A stretch of DNA of 64,000 nucleotides from Actinomycetales bacterium (lineage in GTDB: Bacteria; Actinomycetota; Actinomycetes; Actinomycetales; Microbacteriaceae), in contig JAFKEN010000009.1 of assembly GCA_017308515.1 (NCBI GenBank), positions 1-64,000 on the forward strand. Reading direction: 5' to 3'. Both the position numbers and the translations under genes were made by a program. The notes under the pieces were generated by a model that saw only the letters and a program-made list of their open reading frames with translations, did not search any database and was not told where the DNA came from. Of the stretch, positions 7,810 through 16,281 are shown piece by piece; within the stretch, counting starts at the first letter, position 1; every line of letters begins with the position of its first letter.

Positions 7810-9311
7810 TGCGCGCGCGGGTCATCGCCGACTTCGGCGACCGGGTCGCCGCGATCGATCGCCGGGTGTTCGGCTCGTTCGTCGAGCACCTCGGGCGCTG
7901 CGTCTACGACGGCATCTACGAGCCCGGTCATCCGACCGCCGACGCGGACGGATTCCGGCAGGACGTGCTCGAGCTCGTCCGGGAGCTCGGCGTCACGACC
8001 GTGCGCTACCCCGGAGGCAACTTCGTCTCGGGCTATCGGTGGGAGGACGGCGTCGGCCCGCGCGCCGAGCGACCGCGTCGACTCGACCTCGCCTGGCACT
8101 CCACCGAGACCAATGAGGTCGGTCTGGACGAGTTCGCGCGCTGGTCGCAGAAGGCCGGCACCGAGCTGATGCTCGCCGTCAACCTCGGCACCCGCGGAAC
8201 ACTCGAAGCGGTCGAACTGGTCGAGTACGCCAACCTGGCCGAGGGCACGACGCGGGCGCAGGAGCGCATCGCCAACGGCGGGGTCGAGCCCTACGGCGTC
8301 AAGGTGTGGTGCCTGGGCAACGAGATGGACGGCCCCTGGCAGCTCGGCCATCGTTCGGCCGACGACTACGGCAAACTGGCCGCCCAGACCGCGCGCGCGC
8401 TCAAGCAGGTGGACGAGTCGCTCGAACTGGTGGTCTGCGGAAGCTCGAGCGCCGAGATGCCGACTTTCGGGAGCTGGGAGCGCACCGTGCTGCGGCACAG
8501 CTACGACTCCGTCGAGTTCATCTCCTGTCACGCGTACTACGACGAGAAGCCGGGCGACCCCGGCAGCTTCCTCGCCTCGGCGACGAACATGGACCACTTC
8601 ATCGAGACCGTCGCGGCCGCCGCCGACGAGGTCAAGGCCGAACTCGGCAGCGACCGCACGATCGACATCTCGTTCGACGAGTGGAACGTCTGGTACATCG
8701 ACCGCTACCACGACGAGGACAAGATCGTCGATCCGCAGCACTGGCCGGTCGCGCCGCGCCTGCTCGAGGACTCGTACACCGTGACCGACGGGGTGGTCGT
8801 CGGCAATCTGCTCATCTCGCTGCTGCGTCACGCCGATCGGGTCCGCGCGGCGAGTCTCGCGCAGCTGGTCAACGTCATCGCCCCGATCATGACCGAACCC
8901 GCGGGGCCCGCCTGGCGACAGACCACCTTCTTCCCCTTCGCGACGACGGCGGATCTGGCCACGGGCGACGTGCTCGCGACGGCGGTCGAGTGCGATCGCT
9001 ACGACACCGCGCAGTACGGCTCCGTTCCGCTCGTGGACGCGGTCGTCACGACGGACGGCGAGCGGGTGTCGGTGTTCCTCGTCAACCGTTCGCTGGAGGA
9101 GGAGGTCACGGTGACCGTCGAGCTGCGAGGGGCGCACGTCGCCGCTCTGGACTCCGCTCAGACGCTCGCCGACGCGGACCGTCTGGCACGGAACACGCTC
9201 GACGACCGGGAGCGGGTCGGGTTGACGTCGAACGACTCCGCGGCGATCGTCGACGGCGCCCTCGTCGTGACGCTCCCGCCGGTGTCGTGGACCGCGGTGA
9301 GCGCCCGCTGA
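7806..9311 (+). CDS. Alpha-L-arabinofuranosidase, GH51
   Basis: 501 residues, the full length of intracellular GH51 enzymes. Acid/base E173 in CLGNEMDGPWQ and nucleophile E292 in SFDEWNVWY are both in place, followed by a C-terminal beta-sandwich. It cleaves terminal alpha-L-arabinofuranose from oligosaccharides. No export signal. Start ATG 7806 overlaps the previous stop by four bases, making it the last gene of the importer operon; it faces the convergent GH127 gene 60 bases away. Confidence 0.95.
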   Translation: MMRARVIADFGDRVAAIDRRVFGSFVEHLGRCVYDGIYEPGHPTADADGFRQDVLELVRELGVTTVRYPGGNFVSGYRWEDGVGPRAERPRRLDLAWHSTETNEVGLDEFARWSQKAGTELMLAVNLGTRGTLEAVELVEYANLAEGTTRAQERIANGGVEPYGVKVWCLGNEMDGPWQLGHRSADDYGKLAAQTARALKQVDESLELVVCGSSSAEMPTFGSWERTVLRHSYDSVEFISCHAYYDEKPGDPGSFLASATNMDHFIETVAAAADEVKAELGSDRTIDISFDEWNVWYIDRYHDEDKIVDPQHWPVAPRLLEDSYTVTDGVVVGNLLISLLRHADRVRAASLAQLVNVIAPIMTEPAGPAWRQTTFFPFATTADLATGDVLATAVECDRYDTAQYGSVPLVDAVVTTDGERVSVFLVNRSLEEEVTVTVELRGAHVAALDSAQTLADADRLARNTLDDRERVGLTSNDSAAIVDGALVVTLPPVSWTAVSAR

Positions 9312-9343
9312 CCGCCCGCCGACCGGGTCGGTCCTCCGCCTCG

Positions 9344-9387
9344 GTGCCCGGCGGCCTCGGAGTCGGCGGTTTCAGTGCCCGGCGGCC
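9344..9387. repeat. 13-bp direct repeat at the 3' end of the GH127 gene
   Basis: GTGCCCGGCGGCC at 9344-9356 and 9375-9387. The second copy codes for the last residues of GH127 just before its stop; the first lies just beyond the stop, so the end of the gene seems to have been partly duplicated. Confidence 0.7.
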
Positions 9388-11291
9388 GAGGCAGTCGGCA
9401 GCCAGACGCGCATCCGGCACGCGCCGCGGTTGCCCCACGCAGCGTAGGGGACGAGCCCCGCGGTCACGGTCCGTCTCGGCGACCGTGCGCCGTCGGGTCG
9501 GTACAGCCGCGGATCCTCCTCGCACAGCTCCAGCGGAACACTGCGGACCGGCAGGCCTGCGAGATCCGAGGAGACCGCGGTCGGCGGGTTCGCGGGTGTC
9601 GTCGGCGGCACGACGGCGAGTTCGAGGTCGGCGCCGTCGGGCATTCCCGGATCCTCCAGGGCCAGCACGACGGGGCCCCGGAGGAACGCGATCTGCCCGG
9701 TCAATGCGCTCACGCGCGCGTGTGCGCGTACCCGGCGCAGCGGCAGGGCGGTGCGCAACTCGATGCGGTCTCCGATCCGCCATCGCCGTCGGATCGAGAT
9801 CCATCCGTCGGCCTCGTGCGCATCCGCCGCACCCCAGGAGGCCTCCAGCTCGAGGTGCTCCATCCATTCCGCGCGGCGGATGGTGAGCGTCCACTCCCCG
9901 GCTGCCGCGATCACCTCGATCCCGACGTGGCCGTCGCCGTGGGGCAGATCGGTCTCGACCCGGATCGCGGGATCGGTGCCGTAGTCGCCTGGCACGTACT
10001 GGTGCAGCTGCAGGCCGTCGCGGTCGCGCGTCACGGCGAGTTCGCCGAGCGCCGAGATCGTCCGGATCAGATTCGGGGGGCAGCACGCGCACTCGAACCA
10101 GTCCTGCCGATGGGTGTAGCCGTCGGGGCTGAGGATGCCGCCGGCGCGGTGCACCTGGAGCGGGTTCGAGTACAGGAAGCCGAGCCCGTCGGTCGCGACA
10201 CCGGAGAGGGCGGCGTTGATCAGGGTGCGTTCGATGAGCTCGGCGTATCTCGCTCGACCGGTCGCGAGCAGGAGGCGCCACGAGAGCATGATCGAGGCGA
10301 CCGCGGCGCAGGTCTCGTTGTAGGCCGTGTCGGAGGCCAGTTCGTAGGCGCTGCCGAAGCCCTCGTCGAACTGACGCGATCCGACCCCGCCGGTCAGCGA
10401 GGTCTTGTGATCGAGCATGTCCTGCCACTGGCGCTCGACGGCGGCCAGTAGCCGGGAATCGGAGGTCTCGACGGCCGCGTCCACGGCGCCGCAGGCGAGG
10501 AAGAGCGCCATGACCGCGTGGCCGTGCATCTGCGTCAGCTCGTGCACCGGAACGTCGTCGATGAAGTGCTCGGGGGAGAACCGCCAGCTGCCGACGAATC
10601 CGTGCCCGCGGCGGAGGAGGTTCTCCACGGCGAGTTCGAGCGCTGCCGTGTCTCCGGTCTCACGGGCGTACTCGACGAGCGCCATCTCGAGCCCGGGGTG
10701 CTGCGAGAGTAGACGCGCGTCATCGCGTTGCGCTGCGGCGATGAACTCGACGTGACGTCGTGCCACCTCGAGCAGCTCGTCCTCCCCGAACGCGCGCCGC
10801 CAGGCGACCGCGGCCTGGATGAGATGCCCGCTGCAGTACAGCTCGTGACCGTCGCCGGCGTCCTCGAGCGGGCGGCGGCGATGCACGGTGGTCCAGGAGT
10901 TGAGGGCTCCGTCGGCGTGCTGCGAGCGGGCGATCAGTCCGATGATGCGCTGGGCCTCCACGCGGAGTTCCGGCGCGACCGGGCGGTGGGCCTGCTCGGT
11001 GGCGAGGGCTTCGAGCCACTTGAAGACGTCCGAGTCGAGGATCTTGTAGAGATGGTCGTCGAGCAGCGGGCGGGTGATCGGCGGCCCCTCGCCCCCGGCT
11101 GCGGCGGCCAGATAGGCGAGCGCGCCCCAGGCGTCGAGCATCTCGAGCGCGTGCGGGATCGAGACCTCGCGGTTCACCGCGATCCGATCGGCGAGGTAGC
11201 CGGCGGTCCCGAGCCGGATCTCCTCCGGCGCGAGGGGCGTGAGCCGCGCCGCCGCCTGGTCGGTCGGCTGCACGAGCGGTCTTGAGGGCAT
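9372..11291 (-). CDS. Beta-L-arabinofuranosidase, GH127
   Basis: 639 residues. The family's zinc/thiolate centre is visible: E326 and C328 in YNETC, and C403-C404 in ECACCPP, which correspond to Glu338, Cys340, Cys417 and Cys418 of Bifidobacterium HypBA1, where the first Cys of the pair is the nucleophile. HypBA1 releases L-arabinose from beta-1,2-linked arabinofuranose of plant hydroxyproline-rich glycoproteins. No signal peptide, so it works on imported sugars. ATG 11291 is the start; a LacI-type operator lies 19 bases upstream, which ties the gene to the regulator at 2385 although it is on the opposite strand. Confidence 0.9.
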   Translation of the reverse strand: MPSRPLVQPTDQAAARLTPLAPEEIRLGTAGYLADRIAVNREVSIPHALEMLDAWGALAYLAAAAGGEGPPITRPLLDDHLYKILDSDVFKWLEALATEQAHRPVAPELRVEAQRIIGLIARSQHADGALNSWTTVHRRRPLEDAGDGHELYCSGHLIQAAVAWRRAFGEDELLEVARRHVEFIAAAQRDDARLLSQHPGLEMALVEYARETGDTAALELAVENLLRRGHGFVGSWRFSPEHFIDDVPVHELTQMHGHAVMALFLACGAVDAAVETSDSRLLAAVERQWQDMLDHKTSLTGGVGSRQFDEGFGSAYELASDTAYNETCAAVASIMLSWRLLLATGRARYAELIERTLINAALSGVATDGLGFLYSNPLQVHRAGGILSPDGYTHRQDWFECACCPPNLIRTISALGELAVTRDRDGLQLHQYVPGDYGTDPAIRVETDLPHGDGHVGIEVIAAAGEWTLTIRRAEWMEHLELEASWGAADAHEADGWISIRRRWRIGDRIELRTALPLRRVRAHARVSALTGQIAFLRGPVVLALEDPGMPDGADLELAVVPPTTPANPPTAVSSDLAGLPVRSVPLELCEEDPRLYRPDGARSPRRTVTAGLVPYAAWGNRGACRMRVWLPTASAAGH

Positions 11292-11309
11292 GCGAACCGT
11301 CCCTGGGAT

Positions 11310-11323
11310 CTACAACGTTGGAA
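11310..11323. promoter_or_regulatory. Third copy of the arabinofuranoside LacI operator
   Basis: CTACAACGTTGGAA matches the perfect operator at 2348-2361 in 11 of 14 positions (core TACAACGTTG identical). It lies 19-32 bases before the GH127 start, in the right place to repress it. Confidence 0.6.
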
Positions 11324-11410
11324 ATCTATCATCCTCGTCGCACGGATGGAGCATGCACCGGGCTCGACGCCGAGTTCTCGCAGTCGTCCGGGCGGCCCGC
11401 GGGCGCCGCG

Positions 11411-12157
11411 TCAGACGTGGATCGGCGCCGCGACCAGGGCGTTCAGCACGGCGTCGTCGCCCTCGCGGTGGAAGCGCTCCGGCTCGTCGAACGGGTCGGC
11501 GCGCTCCCACAGCAGGAGGGCGAGGTCGGCGGCCGTCGCCGCGACGGTGGCGTCGGCGCGATCGCCGCCGTGGGCGACGTCCCAGCCGGCGTCGATCGTC
11601 CAGCGCCAGCGCCCGTCGGTCGCCTCCAGCGCGACCACGCCCGGCAGCACGTCGAGTCGCTTGCGGGCGCGGGCGAGGAACACCTCGAGGAACTCGTCGA
11701 TCCCGTCGGCCCAGTCCTCCGGGGCTAGCTCGGTCGGCGCCTCCCAGGCGCGCCGACCCGCGTCGCGCAGATCGGCGAGGTGGCGCAGCGTCTCGAAGAC
11801 CATGCGGCGCGCCCAGAACCCCGTGCGCGGCTCGTCGCGGTCGAGGGTCCAGCACGGGCGGTCGGGGTCGAGCTCGCGCAGGGCCGCGAGCAGGGCGGTG
11901 CGGCGGTCGGCGAACTCCGTGACGGCGTCGCCGTCGCTCGCGGCCGACCCGTGCTCCAGCTCGACCTTCTCGCCCGAGGTGAGCACCTCGGTGACCCAGG
12001 CGTACACCTCGCCGACGTGGCGGAGCAGGTCGCCGACGGTGGGCCAGCGCTCCCAGCCGATCGCTCCGGCCGGATCCGCGCGCGCCGCCTCCGAGAGGAA
12101 GGCGCCCGAGAGCGTGTCGACGAGCTCGATCCGGTGGGCGTGCAGATCCTGGGGCAT
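11411..12157 (-). CDS. Maleylpyruvate isomerase family (DinB-fold, mycothiol-dependent type) protein
   Basis: 248 residues with the MDMPI N-terminal four-helix metal domain: an early WPTVGDLLRHVGEVYAWV helix and the FETLRHLADLRDA motif that provides E and H ligands in this fold, followed by a C-terminal sterol-carrier-like domain (from about 165). Such proteins use mycothiol or other thiols as cofactor; the substrate is unknown. ATG 12157 follows a TACCCT -10 box (12169-12164) by six bases. Confidence 0.75.
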   Translation of the reverse strand: MPQDLHAHRIELVDTLSGAFLSEAARADPAGAIGWERWPTVGDLLRHVGEVYAWVTEVLTSGEKVELEHGSAASDGDAVTEFADRRTALLAALRELDPDRPCWTLDRDEPRTGFWARRMVFETLRHLADLRDAGRRAWEAPTELAPEDWADGIDEFLEVFLARARKRLDVLPGVVALEATDGRWRWTIDAGWDVAHGGDRADATVAATAADLALLLWERADPFDEPERFHREGDDAVLNALVAAPIHV

Positions 12158-12163
12158 GCCTCG

Positions 12164-12169
12164 AGGGTA
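12164..12169 (-). promoter_or_regulatory. Leaderless -10 box of the MDMPI-family gene
   Basis: TACCCT on the minus strand, six bases before ATG 12157. Confidence 0.55.
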
Positions 12170-12246
12170 GCGAGCGCGCGTCGGGCGTCGAGGGAATCCC
12201 CGGGTGTCGTCGACGGTTGACGGTTGCGAACGACAGGATGGACCCC

Positions 12247-13092
12247 ATGACCGACGCCGCCACGACCGCCCCCGCCACCGACGACCCGGTCGCGCAATGG
12301 GAGTACTTCCACGCGCGTCGCGAGCTCGCGGTCGTGCAGCCGAAGGGGAGCCTCGCGCTGGTCAACACCCAGCCGATCGACGACGAGCAGCCGGTGTGGG
12401 GCGTTCCCGGCCGGTGGGCGCCGCGCGTCGACGGCGGATCGGGGCTGCGAGTGCTCGCGGATGCGGCCGACGGCATCCGCGTCGACGGCGAGCTGGTCGA
12501 CGGCGAGGCGATCGTGCGCGGCAAAGACGACCCGCAGCCCTCGAGCATCGTCTTCAGCGACACCCTGAGCGGCTTCGTGATCAGAATCGACGGTGGCGGC
12601 TACGCGCTGCGGGTCTTCGACGCGGCCTCGGAGGGCATCCGCGACTTCGGCGGCATCGACGCCTACCCCTACGACCCGAGCTGGGTCGTCACCGCCCGCT
12701 GGGAGGAGAATCCGGCCGGCACCACGATGGGCTTCGAGCACCTGAAAGACGAGGGCAAGACCCGCGAGGAGGTCGTGCCCGGTCGCATCACCTTCGAGCA
12801 CGACGGCGCCGAGTACGACGTGGCCGCGTTCAAGTCGGGCCGCGCGCTGCAGCTCGTCTTCGCCGACGCCACGAGCGGCGAGGCCACCTACAGCGTCGGG
12901 CGGTTCCTCTTCCTCGCCCCGAACGCCGACGGCACGATCACGCTCGACTTCAACCGCGCCGTGCTGCCCCCGTGCGCGTTCAGCTACGCCTTCAACTGCC
13001 CGCTGCCGCCGAAGCAGAACCGCTTCCCCTTCCCCGTCGAGGCGGGCGAGAAGAACGCGCTGAACCGTGAGGGCGCGCTGCTGCACGCATGA
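12247..13092 (+). CDS. DUF1684 domain protein
   Basis: 281 residues, soluble, no signal peptide. The C-terminal half has the DUF1684 signature: TSGEATYSVGRFLFLAPNADG, then LDFNRAVLPPCAFSYAFNCPLPP and a final RFPFPVEAGEK. The function of the family is unknown; members occur widely in actinomycetes and Bacteroidota. ATG 12247 has AGGATGG just upstream; ATG 12238 in the same frame is an alternative. Its stop overlaps the start of the GNAT gene by four bases (ATGA), so the two are co-translated. Confidence 0.85.
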   Translation: MTDAATTAPATDDPVAQWEYFHARRELAVVQPKGSLALVNTQPIDDEQPVWGVPGRWAPRVDGGSGLRVLADAADGIRVDGELVDGEAIVRGKDDPQPSSIVFSDTLSGFVIRIDGGGYALRVFDAASEGIRDFGGIDAYPYDPSWVVTARWEENPAGTTMGFEHLKDEGKTREEVVPGRITFEHDGAEYDVAAFKSGRALQLVFADATSGEATYSVGRFLFLAPNADGTITLDFNRAVLPPCAFSYAFNCPLPPKQNRFPFPVEAGEKNALNREGALLHA

Positions 13093-13631
13093 GCGAGGCG
13101 CCGTCCTTCGCGGTGCGGCGGGTGCGCGCCGAGGAGTGGCCGCGCATCCGCGCTCTGCGTCTCGAGGCGCTGCGCGATCCGGCCGCGGCGCTCGCGTTCC
13201 TGGAGACCGTCGAACAGGCGCAGGCGCGCCCCGACTCCGACTGGATCGAGCGGGCCGCCCGCAATGCCGCGGGCGAGCACAACGTGCAGTTCGTCGTCGA
13301 GCGCGGCGAGAACTGGCTGGGCAGCGCGGTCGGGTTCCACCAGCCGCCGGGTCAGGCGGACTACTTCGGTCGCTCCCGCGCCGAGCCGCGCGCACTGCTC
13401 GTCGGGGTCTACGTCGCCCCCGCGGCACGCGGCGACGGCGCGATCGAGGCCCTCGCGGCGGCCGTCTCCGGCTGGGCCCGCGAGCGCGGCCACACGGCGC
13501 TCTGGCTCGACGTGCACGAGGCCAACGCGCGCGCCCGTGCCGCCTACCGCCGCCTCGGCTTCGTCGAGACGGGCGAGCGGATCACGGGCGAGGCCGGTGT
13601 CGAGTTCGAGATGCGGCGCGACCTCGGCTGA
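13089..13631 (+). CDS. GNAT family N-acetyltransferase
   Basis: 180 residues. The acetyl-CoA loop reads VYVAPAARGDGAIEAL at about 112-127 and the final beta-strand region has ARAAYRRLGFVETG, both typical of GNAT proteins. Translation is coupled to the DUF1684 gene (ATGA overlap). The substrate cannot be told from sequence. A strong hairpin follows 20 bases after the stop. Confidence 0.88.
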   Translation: MSEAPSFAVRRVRAEEWPRIRALRLEALRDPAAALAFLETVEQAQARPDSDWIERAARNAAGEHNVQFVVERGENWLGSAVGFHQPPGQADYFGRSRAEPRALLVGVYVAPAARGDGAIEALAAAVSGWARERGHTALWLDVHEANARARAAYRRLGFVETGERITGEAGVEFEMRRDLG

Positions 13632-13651
13632 GCGGGGCGGGGATTCCCGCC

Positions 13652-13678
13652 CGTCGGGTCGACCCAGCCGACCCGACG
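13652..13678. terminator. Hairpin downstream of the GNAT gene
   Basis: CGTCGGGTCG and CGACCCGACG form a perfect 10-bp stem with a 7-base loop, 20 bases after the stop. No T-run follows, as is usual for high-G+C actinomycete terminators. Confidence 0.6.
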
Positions 13679-13712
13679 AGCGGTGGGTGCGTCGCCGCAC
13701 CGATTCCCTCAC

Positions 13713-13762
13713 CTCGGATCTCTCCGAGAGGTGGCGGCGCGTATCCGCCGAGACGCGCCGCC
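13713..13762. repeat. Two more hairpins in the same intergenic region
   Basis: CTCGGA/TCCGAG (13713-13728, 4-base loop) and GGCGGCGCG/CGCGCCGCC (13733-13762, 12-base loop). With the hairpin at 13652 they make a 110-base stretch that is mostly paired. The remainder of 13632-13862 shows no ORF of note. Confidence 0.5.
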
Positions 13763-13850
13763 GAGATCCAGAGTGGCCGCCCGCGTGTGCCGCGCCCAGG
13801 GACCTTGGTCCCGCGGGCGCCCGCGCACCCGCCGCGACGGTCGCGTCGAT

Positions 13851-13856
13851 CAGACT
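13851..13856 (+). promoter_or_regulatory. Leaderless -10 box of the PolA-like gene
   Basis: CAGACT six bases before GTG 13863. Confidence 0.45.
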
Positions 13857-13862
13857 GGGGGC

Positions 13863-15554
13863 GTGGATCACGTCGCCCTGACCGCGATCGACGGCGCCCC
13901 CGCGCTGGTCGAGCTGCGCGTGCGCGGCCCCGAGCCGAGCGTCGGTGCCGGCCCCGCGGCCGGGCCCGAGGTCGAGCCGGGCGCAACGACCCGCGTCGCG
14001 GCCGACGGCCTGGCCGAGGCCGTGCGCCGACGGGAGGCCGCCGGTCCCGTGCGGTGGGTGTGGGAGTCGTCGGCGCGGCACTACCCGCCGCTGCTCGCCG
14101 CGGGCGTGCGCGTCGAGCGGTGCCACGATCTGCGGCTCGCGCGCCGCATCCTGCGCTCCGCTCCCGCGCTGCGCGCGGCGGGGAGCGAGTTGGCGACCGC
14201 CCCGGCCGACGCCTGGGACGCGCCCGCGGGCCCGCGGGCCGAGCCGGTGGGCGGCGCGCTGTTCGAGCTCGAGGCGCCCGCCGCGCCTGACCCGGTCGCG
14301 GAGTTCGCGCGCCAGCGCGCGGCGCTCGCCGCGGCCGATGCCGACGGCCGGCTCGCGCTGCTGCTGTCGGCGGAGAGCGTGGGGTCGCTCGTCGCCGAGG
14401 AGATGCGCCACGCGGGGCTCCCGTGGGACGCCGAGCGCCACGACGCGATCCTCACCGAGCTGCTCGGGCCGCGCCCGCCGGTGGGGGCGCGCCCGGCGCA
14501 CATGGAGGAGCTCGTCGTGCGCATCCGGGAGGCGCTCGACGACCCGGCGGTCAATCCCGACTCGCCCGTCGAGCTCGTCAAGCGCCTGCAGAACGCGGGG
14601 CTCGCGGTGCGCTCGACGAGCCGGTGGGAGCTGAAGGCGATCGAGCATCCGGTGATCGCCCCGCTGCTGGAGTACAAGTCGCTGCAGCGGCTGCACGTCG
14701 CCAACGGCTGGCACTGGGTCGACGAGTGGGTGCACGGCGGGCGGTTCCGCCCGGTGTACGTGCCCGGTGGCGTCGTGACGGGGCGCTGGGCTTCCGACGG
14801 CGGGGGAGCGCTGCAGATTCCGAAGGCGGTGCGCGGGGCGGTCGTCGCGGATCCCGGCTGGAGCTTCGTGGTCGCCGACGCGGCTCAGCTCGAACCCCGC
14901 GTGCTCGCCGCCCTCTCCCGCGACGACGCGATGGCCGCCGCGGGGCGCGCGCAGGATCTGTACACCGGCATGGTCGACGCGGGTGTCGTGGAGACCCGCG
15001 AGCAGGCGAAGTACGGCATGCTCGGCGCGATCTACGGGGGCACGACGGGCGAGAGCGCGCGCGTGCTGCCGCGGCTGCGGCGCGCCTACCCGCGGGCGAT
15101 GGCCCTCGTCGAGGAGGCCGCGAGGGCCGGGGAGCGCGGTGAGGCGGTCGCGACCCACCTCGGGCGCGGCTCGCCGCGCCTGCAGGCGGAGGACTGGGAC
15201 GAGACCCGCTCGGATGCGCAGATCGCCCGCGCGCAGCAGGACGCGCGCGCGTGGGGCCGGTTCACCCGCAACTTCGTCGTGCAGGGCACGGCGGCGGAGT
15301 GGGCGCTGTGCTGGATGGGCGCGCTGCGCCGCCGGCTCGCCGAGCTCGGCGGGGCCGACCCGCTGGCCGGCCCGCACCTGGTGTTCTTCCTGCACGACGA
15401 ACTCGTGGTGCACAGCCCCGCGCCGCTCGCCGAGGCGGTCGCGGCGGCGACGCGCGAGGCGGCGGCGGAGGCGGGCCGGCTGCTGTTCGGGGCCGCGCCG
15501 GTCGAGTTCGCGCTCTCGGTCGCGATCGTGCAGCGGTACGCCGACGCCACGTAG
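13863..15554 (+). CDS. Family A DNA polymerase, actinobacterial 'bifunctional 3'-5' exonuclease/DNA polymerase' type
   Basis: 563 residues, much shorter than PolA (about 900). Polymerase motif A is DAAQLEPRVLAAL (about 340), motif B lies in the QAKYGMLGAIYGG region and motif C is HDELVVHS near 515. The N-terminal 170 residues are a poorly conserved exonuclease-like remnant without the classic DxE pair. These proteins occur as a second PolA-like polymerase in actinomycetes and are thought to act in repair or lesion bypass. GTG 13863 follows a leaderless -10 box. Confidence 0.85.
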   Translation: MDHVALTAIDGAPALVELRVRGPEPSVGAGPAAGPEVEPGATTRVAADGLAEAVRRREAAGPVRWVWESSARHYPPLLAAGVRVERCHDLRLARRILRSAPALRAAGSELATAPADAWDAPAGPRAEPVGGALFELEAPAAPDPVAEFARQRAALAAADADGRLALLLSAESVGSLVAEEMRHAGLPWDAERHDAILTELLGPRPPVGARPAHMEELVVRIREALDDPAVNPDSPVELVKRLQNAGLAVRSTSRWELKAIEHPVIAPLLEYKSLQRLHVANGWHWVDEWVHGGRFRPVYVPGGVVTGRWASDGGGALQIPKAVRGAVVADPGWSFVVADAAQLEPRVLAALSRDDAMAAAGRAQDLYTGMVDAGVVETREQAKYGMLGAIYGGTTGESARVLPRLRRAYPRAMALVEEAARAGERGEAVATHLGRGSPRLQAEDWDETRSDAQIARAQQDARAWGRFTRNFVVQGTAAEWALCWMGALRRRLAELGGADPLAGPHLVFFLHDELVVHSPAPLAEAVAAATREAAAEAGRLLFGAAPVEFALSVAIVQRYADAT

Positions 15555-15590
15555 GCCGGCGCACGGCCTGCGGACCGCACCCGCCCCGGA

Positions 15591-15606
15591 ATCACAGTCT
15601 TGTGAT
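15591..15606. promoter_or_regulatory. Palindrome ATCACA-N4-TGTGAT overlapping a likely -35 box
   Basis: A perfect 6-bp inverted repeat with 4-base spacer. TTGTGA (15600-15605) lies in its right arm and GATGAT (15624-15629) 18 bases on could be the -10 box of the DUF3145 gene. The half-sites point opposite to a CRP/GlxR site, so another regulator is implied if the site is real. Confidence 0.4.
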
Positions 15607-15695
15607 TTCACGGGAGGGTCTGCGATGATATGCGCGAGCACGGCAGCGCCGTTTTCAGAGCGATGGGGAAGTCGCATCTGGAGAACGGAGAGATC

Positions 15696-16229
15696 GTGAC
15701 GGGAATGCACGGCGAGCAGGCCGCTATTCGGCGCGCCCGAGCCCAGGGCGTCCTCTACGTCCATTCGTCCCCGCGTGCGCTCTGCCCGCACGTCGAGTGG
15801 GCCGCGGGTCGCGCGCTCGGTCGCCCGGTGCGCATCGAGTGGCGTCCGCAGCCGATGCTGCGCGGCGCGCTGCGCGGCGAGCTCTTCTGGGAGGGCGACC
15901 CCGGCACGGGTGCCGCCCTCGCCTCGGCCCTGCGCGGCTGGGAGCACCTGCGCTTCGAGGTCACCGAGGACGCCGCCCACGGCGCCGACGGCGGCCGCTG
16001 GATGCACACCCCCGAGCTGGGCGTCTTCCACGCCCAGACCGACACCGCCGGCAACATGGTCGTGCCCGAGGACCGGATCCGCGCGGCGATGGAGACCGCC
16101 GGCTCCGACGCCTTCGAGCTGCACCGCGAGCTGCGCCTCGCGCTCGGGCAGGCCTGGGACGACGAACTCGAGCCGTTCCGCCACGCGCGCGAGGGTGATC
16201 CGGTCACCTGGCTGCACGCGGTCGGCTGA
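15696..16229 (+). CDS. DUF3145 family protein
   Basis: 177 residues. The segment GVLYVHSSPRALCPHVEWAAGRALG, a WRPQP block and the C-terminal RELRLALGQAWDDELEPFRHA are the conserved parts of DUF3145, a single-copy family of unknown function found in actinomycetes. Soluble, no signal. GTG 15696 has GGAGAG just upstream; ATG 15705 is the alternative. It is preceded by a possible regulated promoter and followed after 52 bases by a 59-codon ORF. Confidence 0.85.
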   Translation: MTGMHGEQAAIRRARAQGVLYVHSSPRALCPHVEWAAGRALGRPVRIEWRPQPMLRGALRGELFWEGDPGTGAALASALRGWEHLRFEVTEDAAHGADGGRWMHTPELGVFHAQTDTAGNMVVPEDRIRAAMETAGSDAFELHRELRLALGQAWDDELEPFRHAREGDPVTWLHAVG

Positions 16230-16281
16230 GCGCCCCCGCGACGTCATCCCACGTTCGAGGCCGGACGGACCAGGAGGAGAG

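Noticed and set aside
15591-15606. CRP/GlxR binding site
   Set aside because: Half-sites are in the reverse order (ATCACA-N4-TGTGAT) and the spacer is 4 instead of 6 bases.
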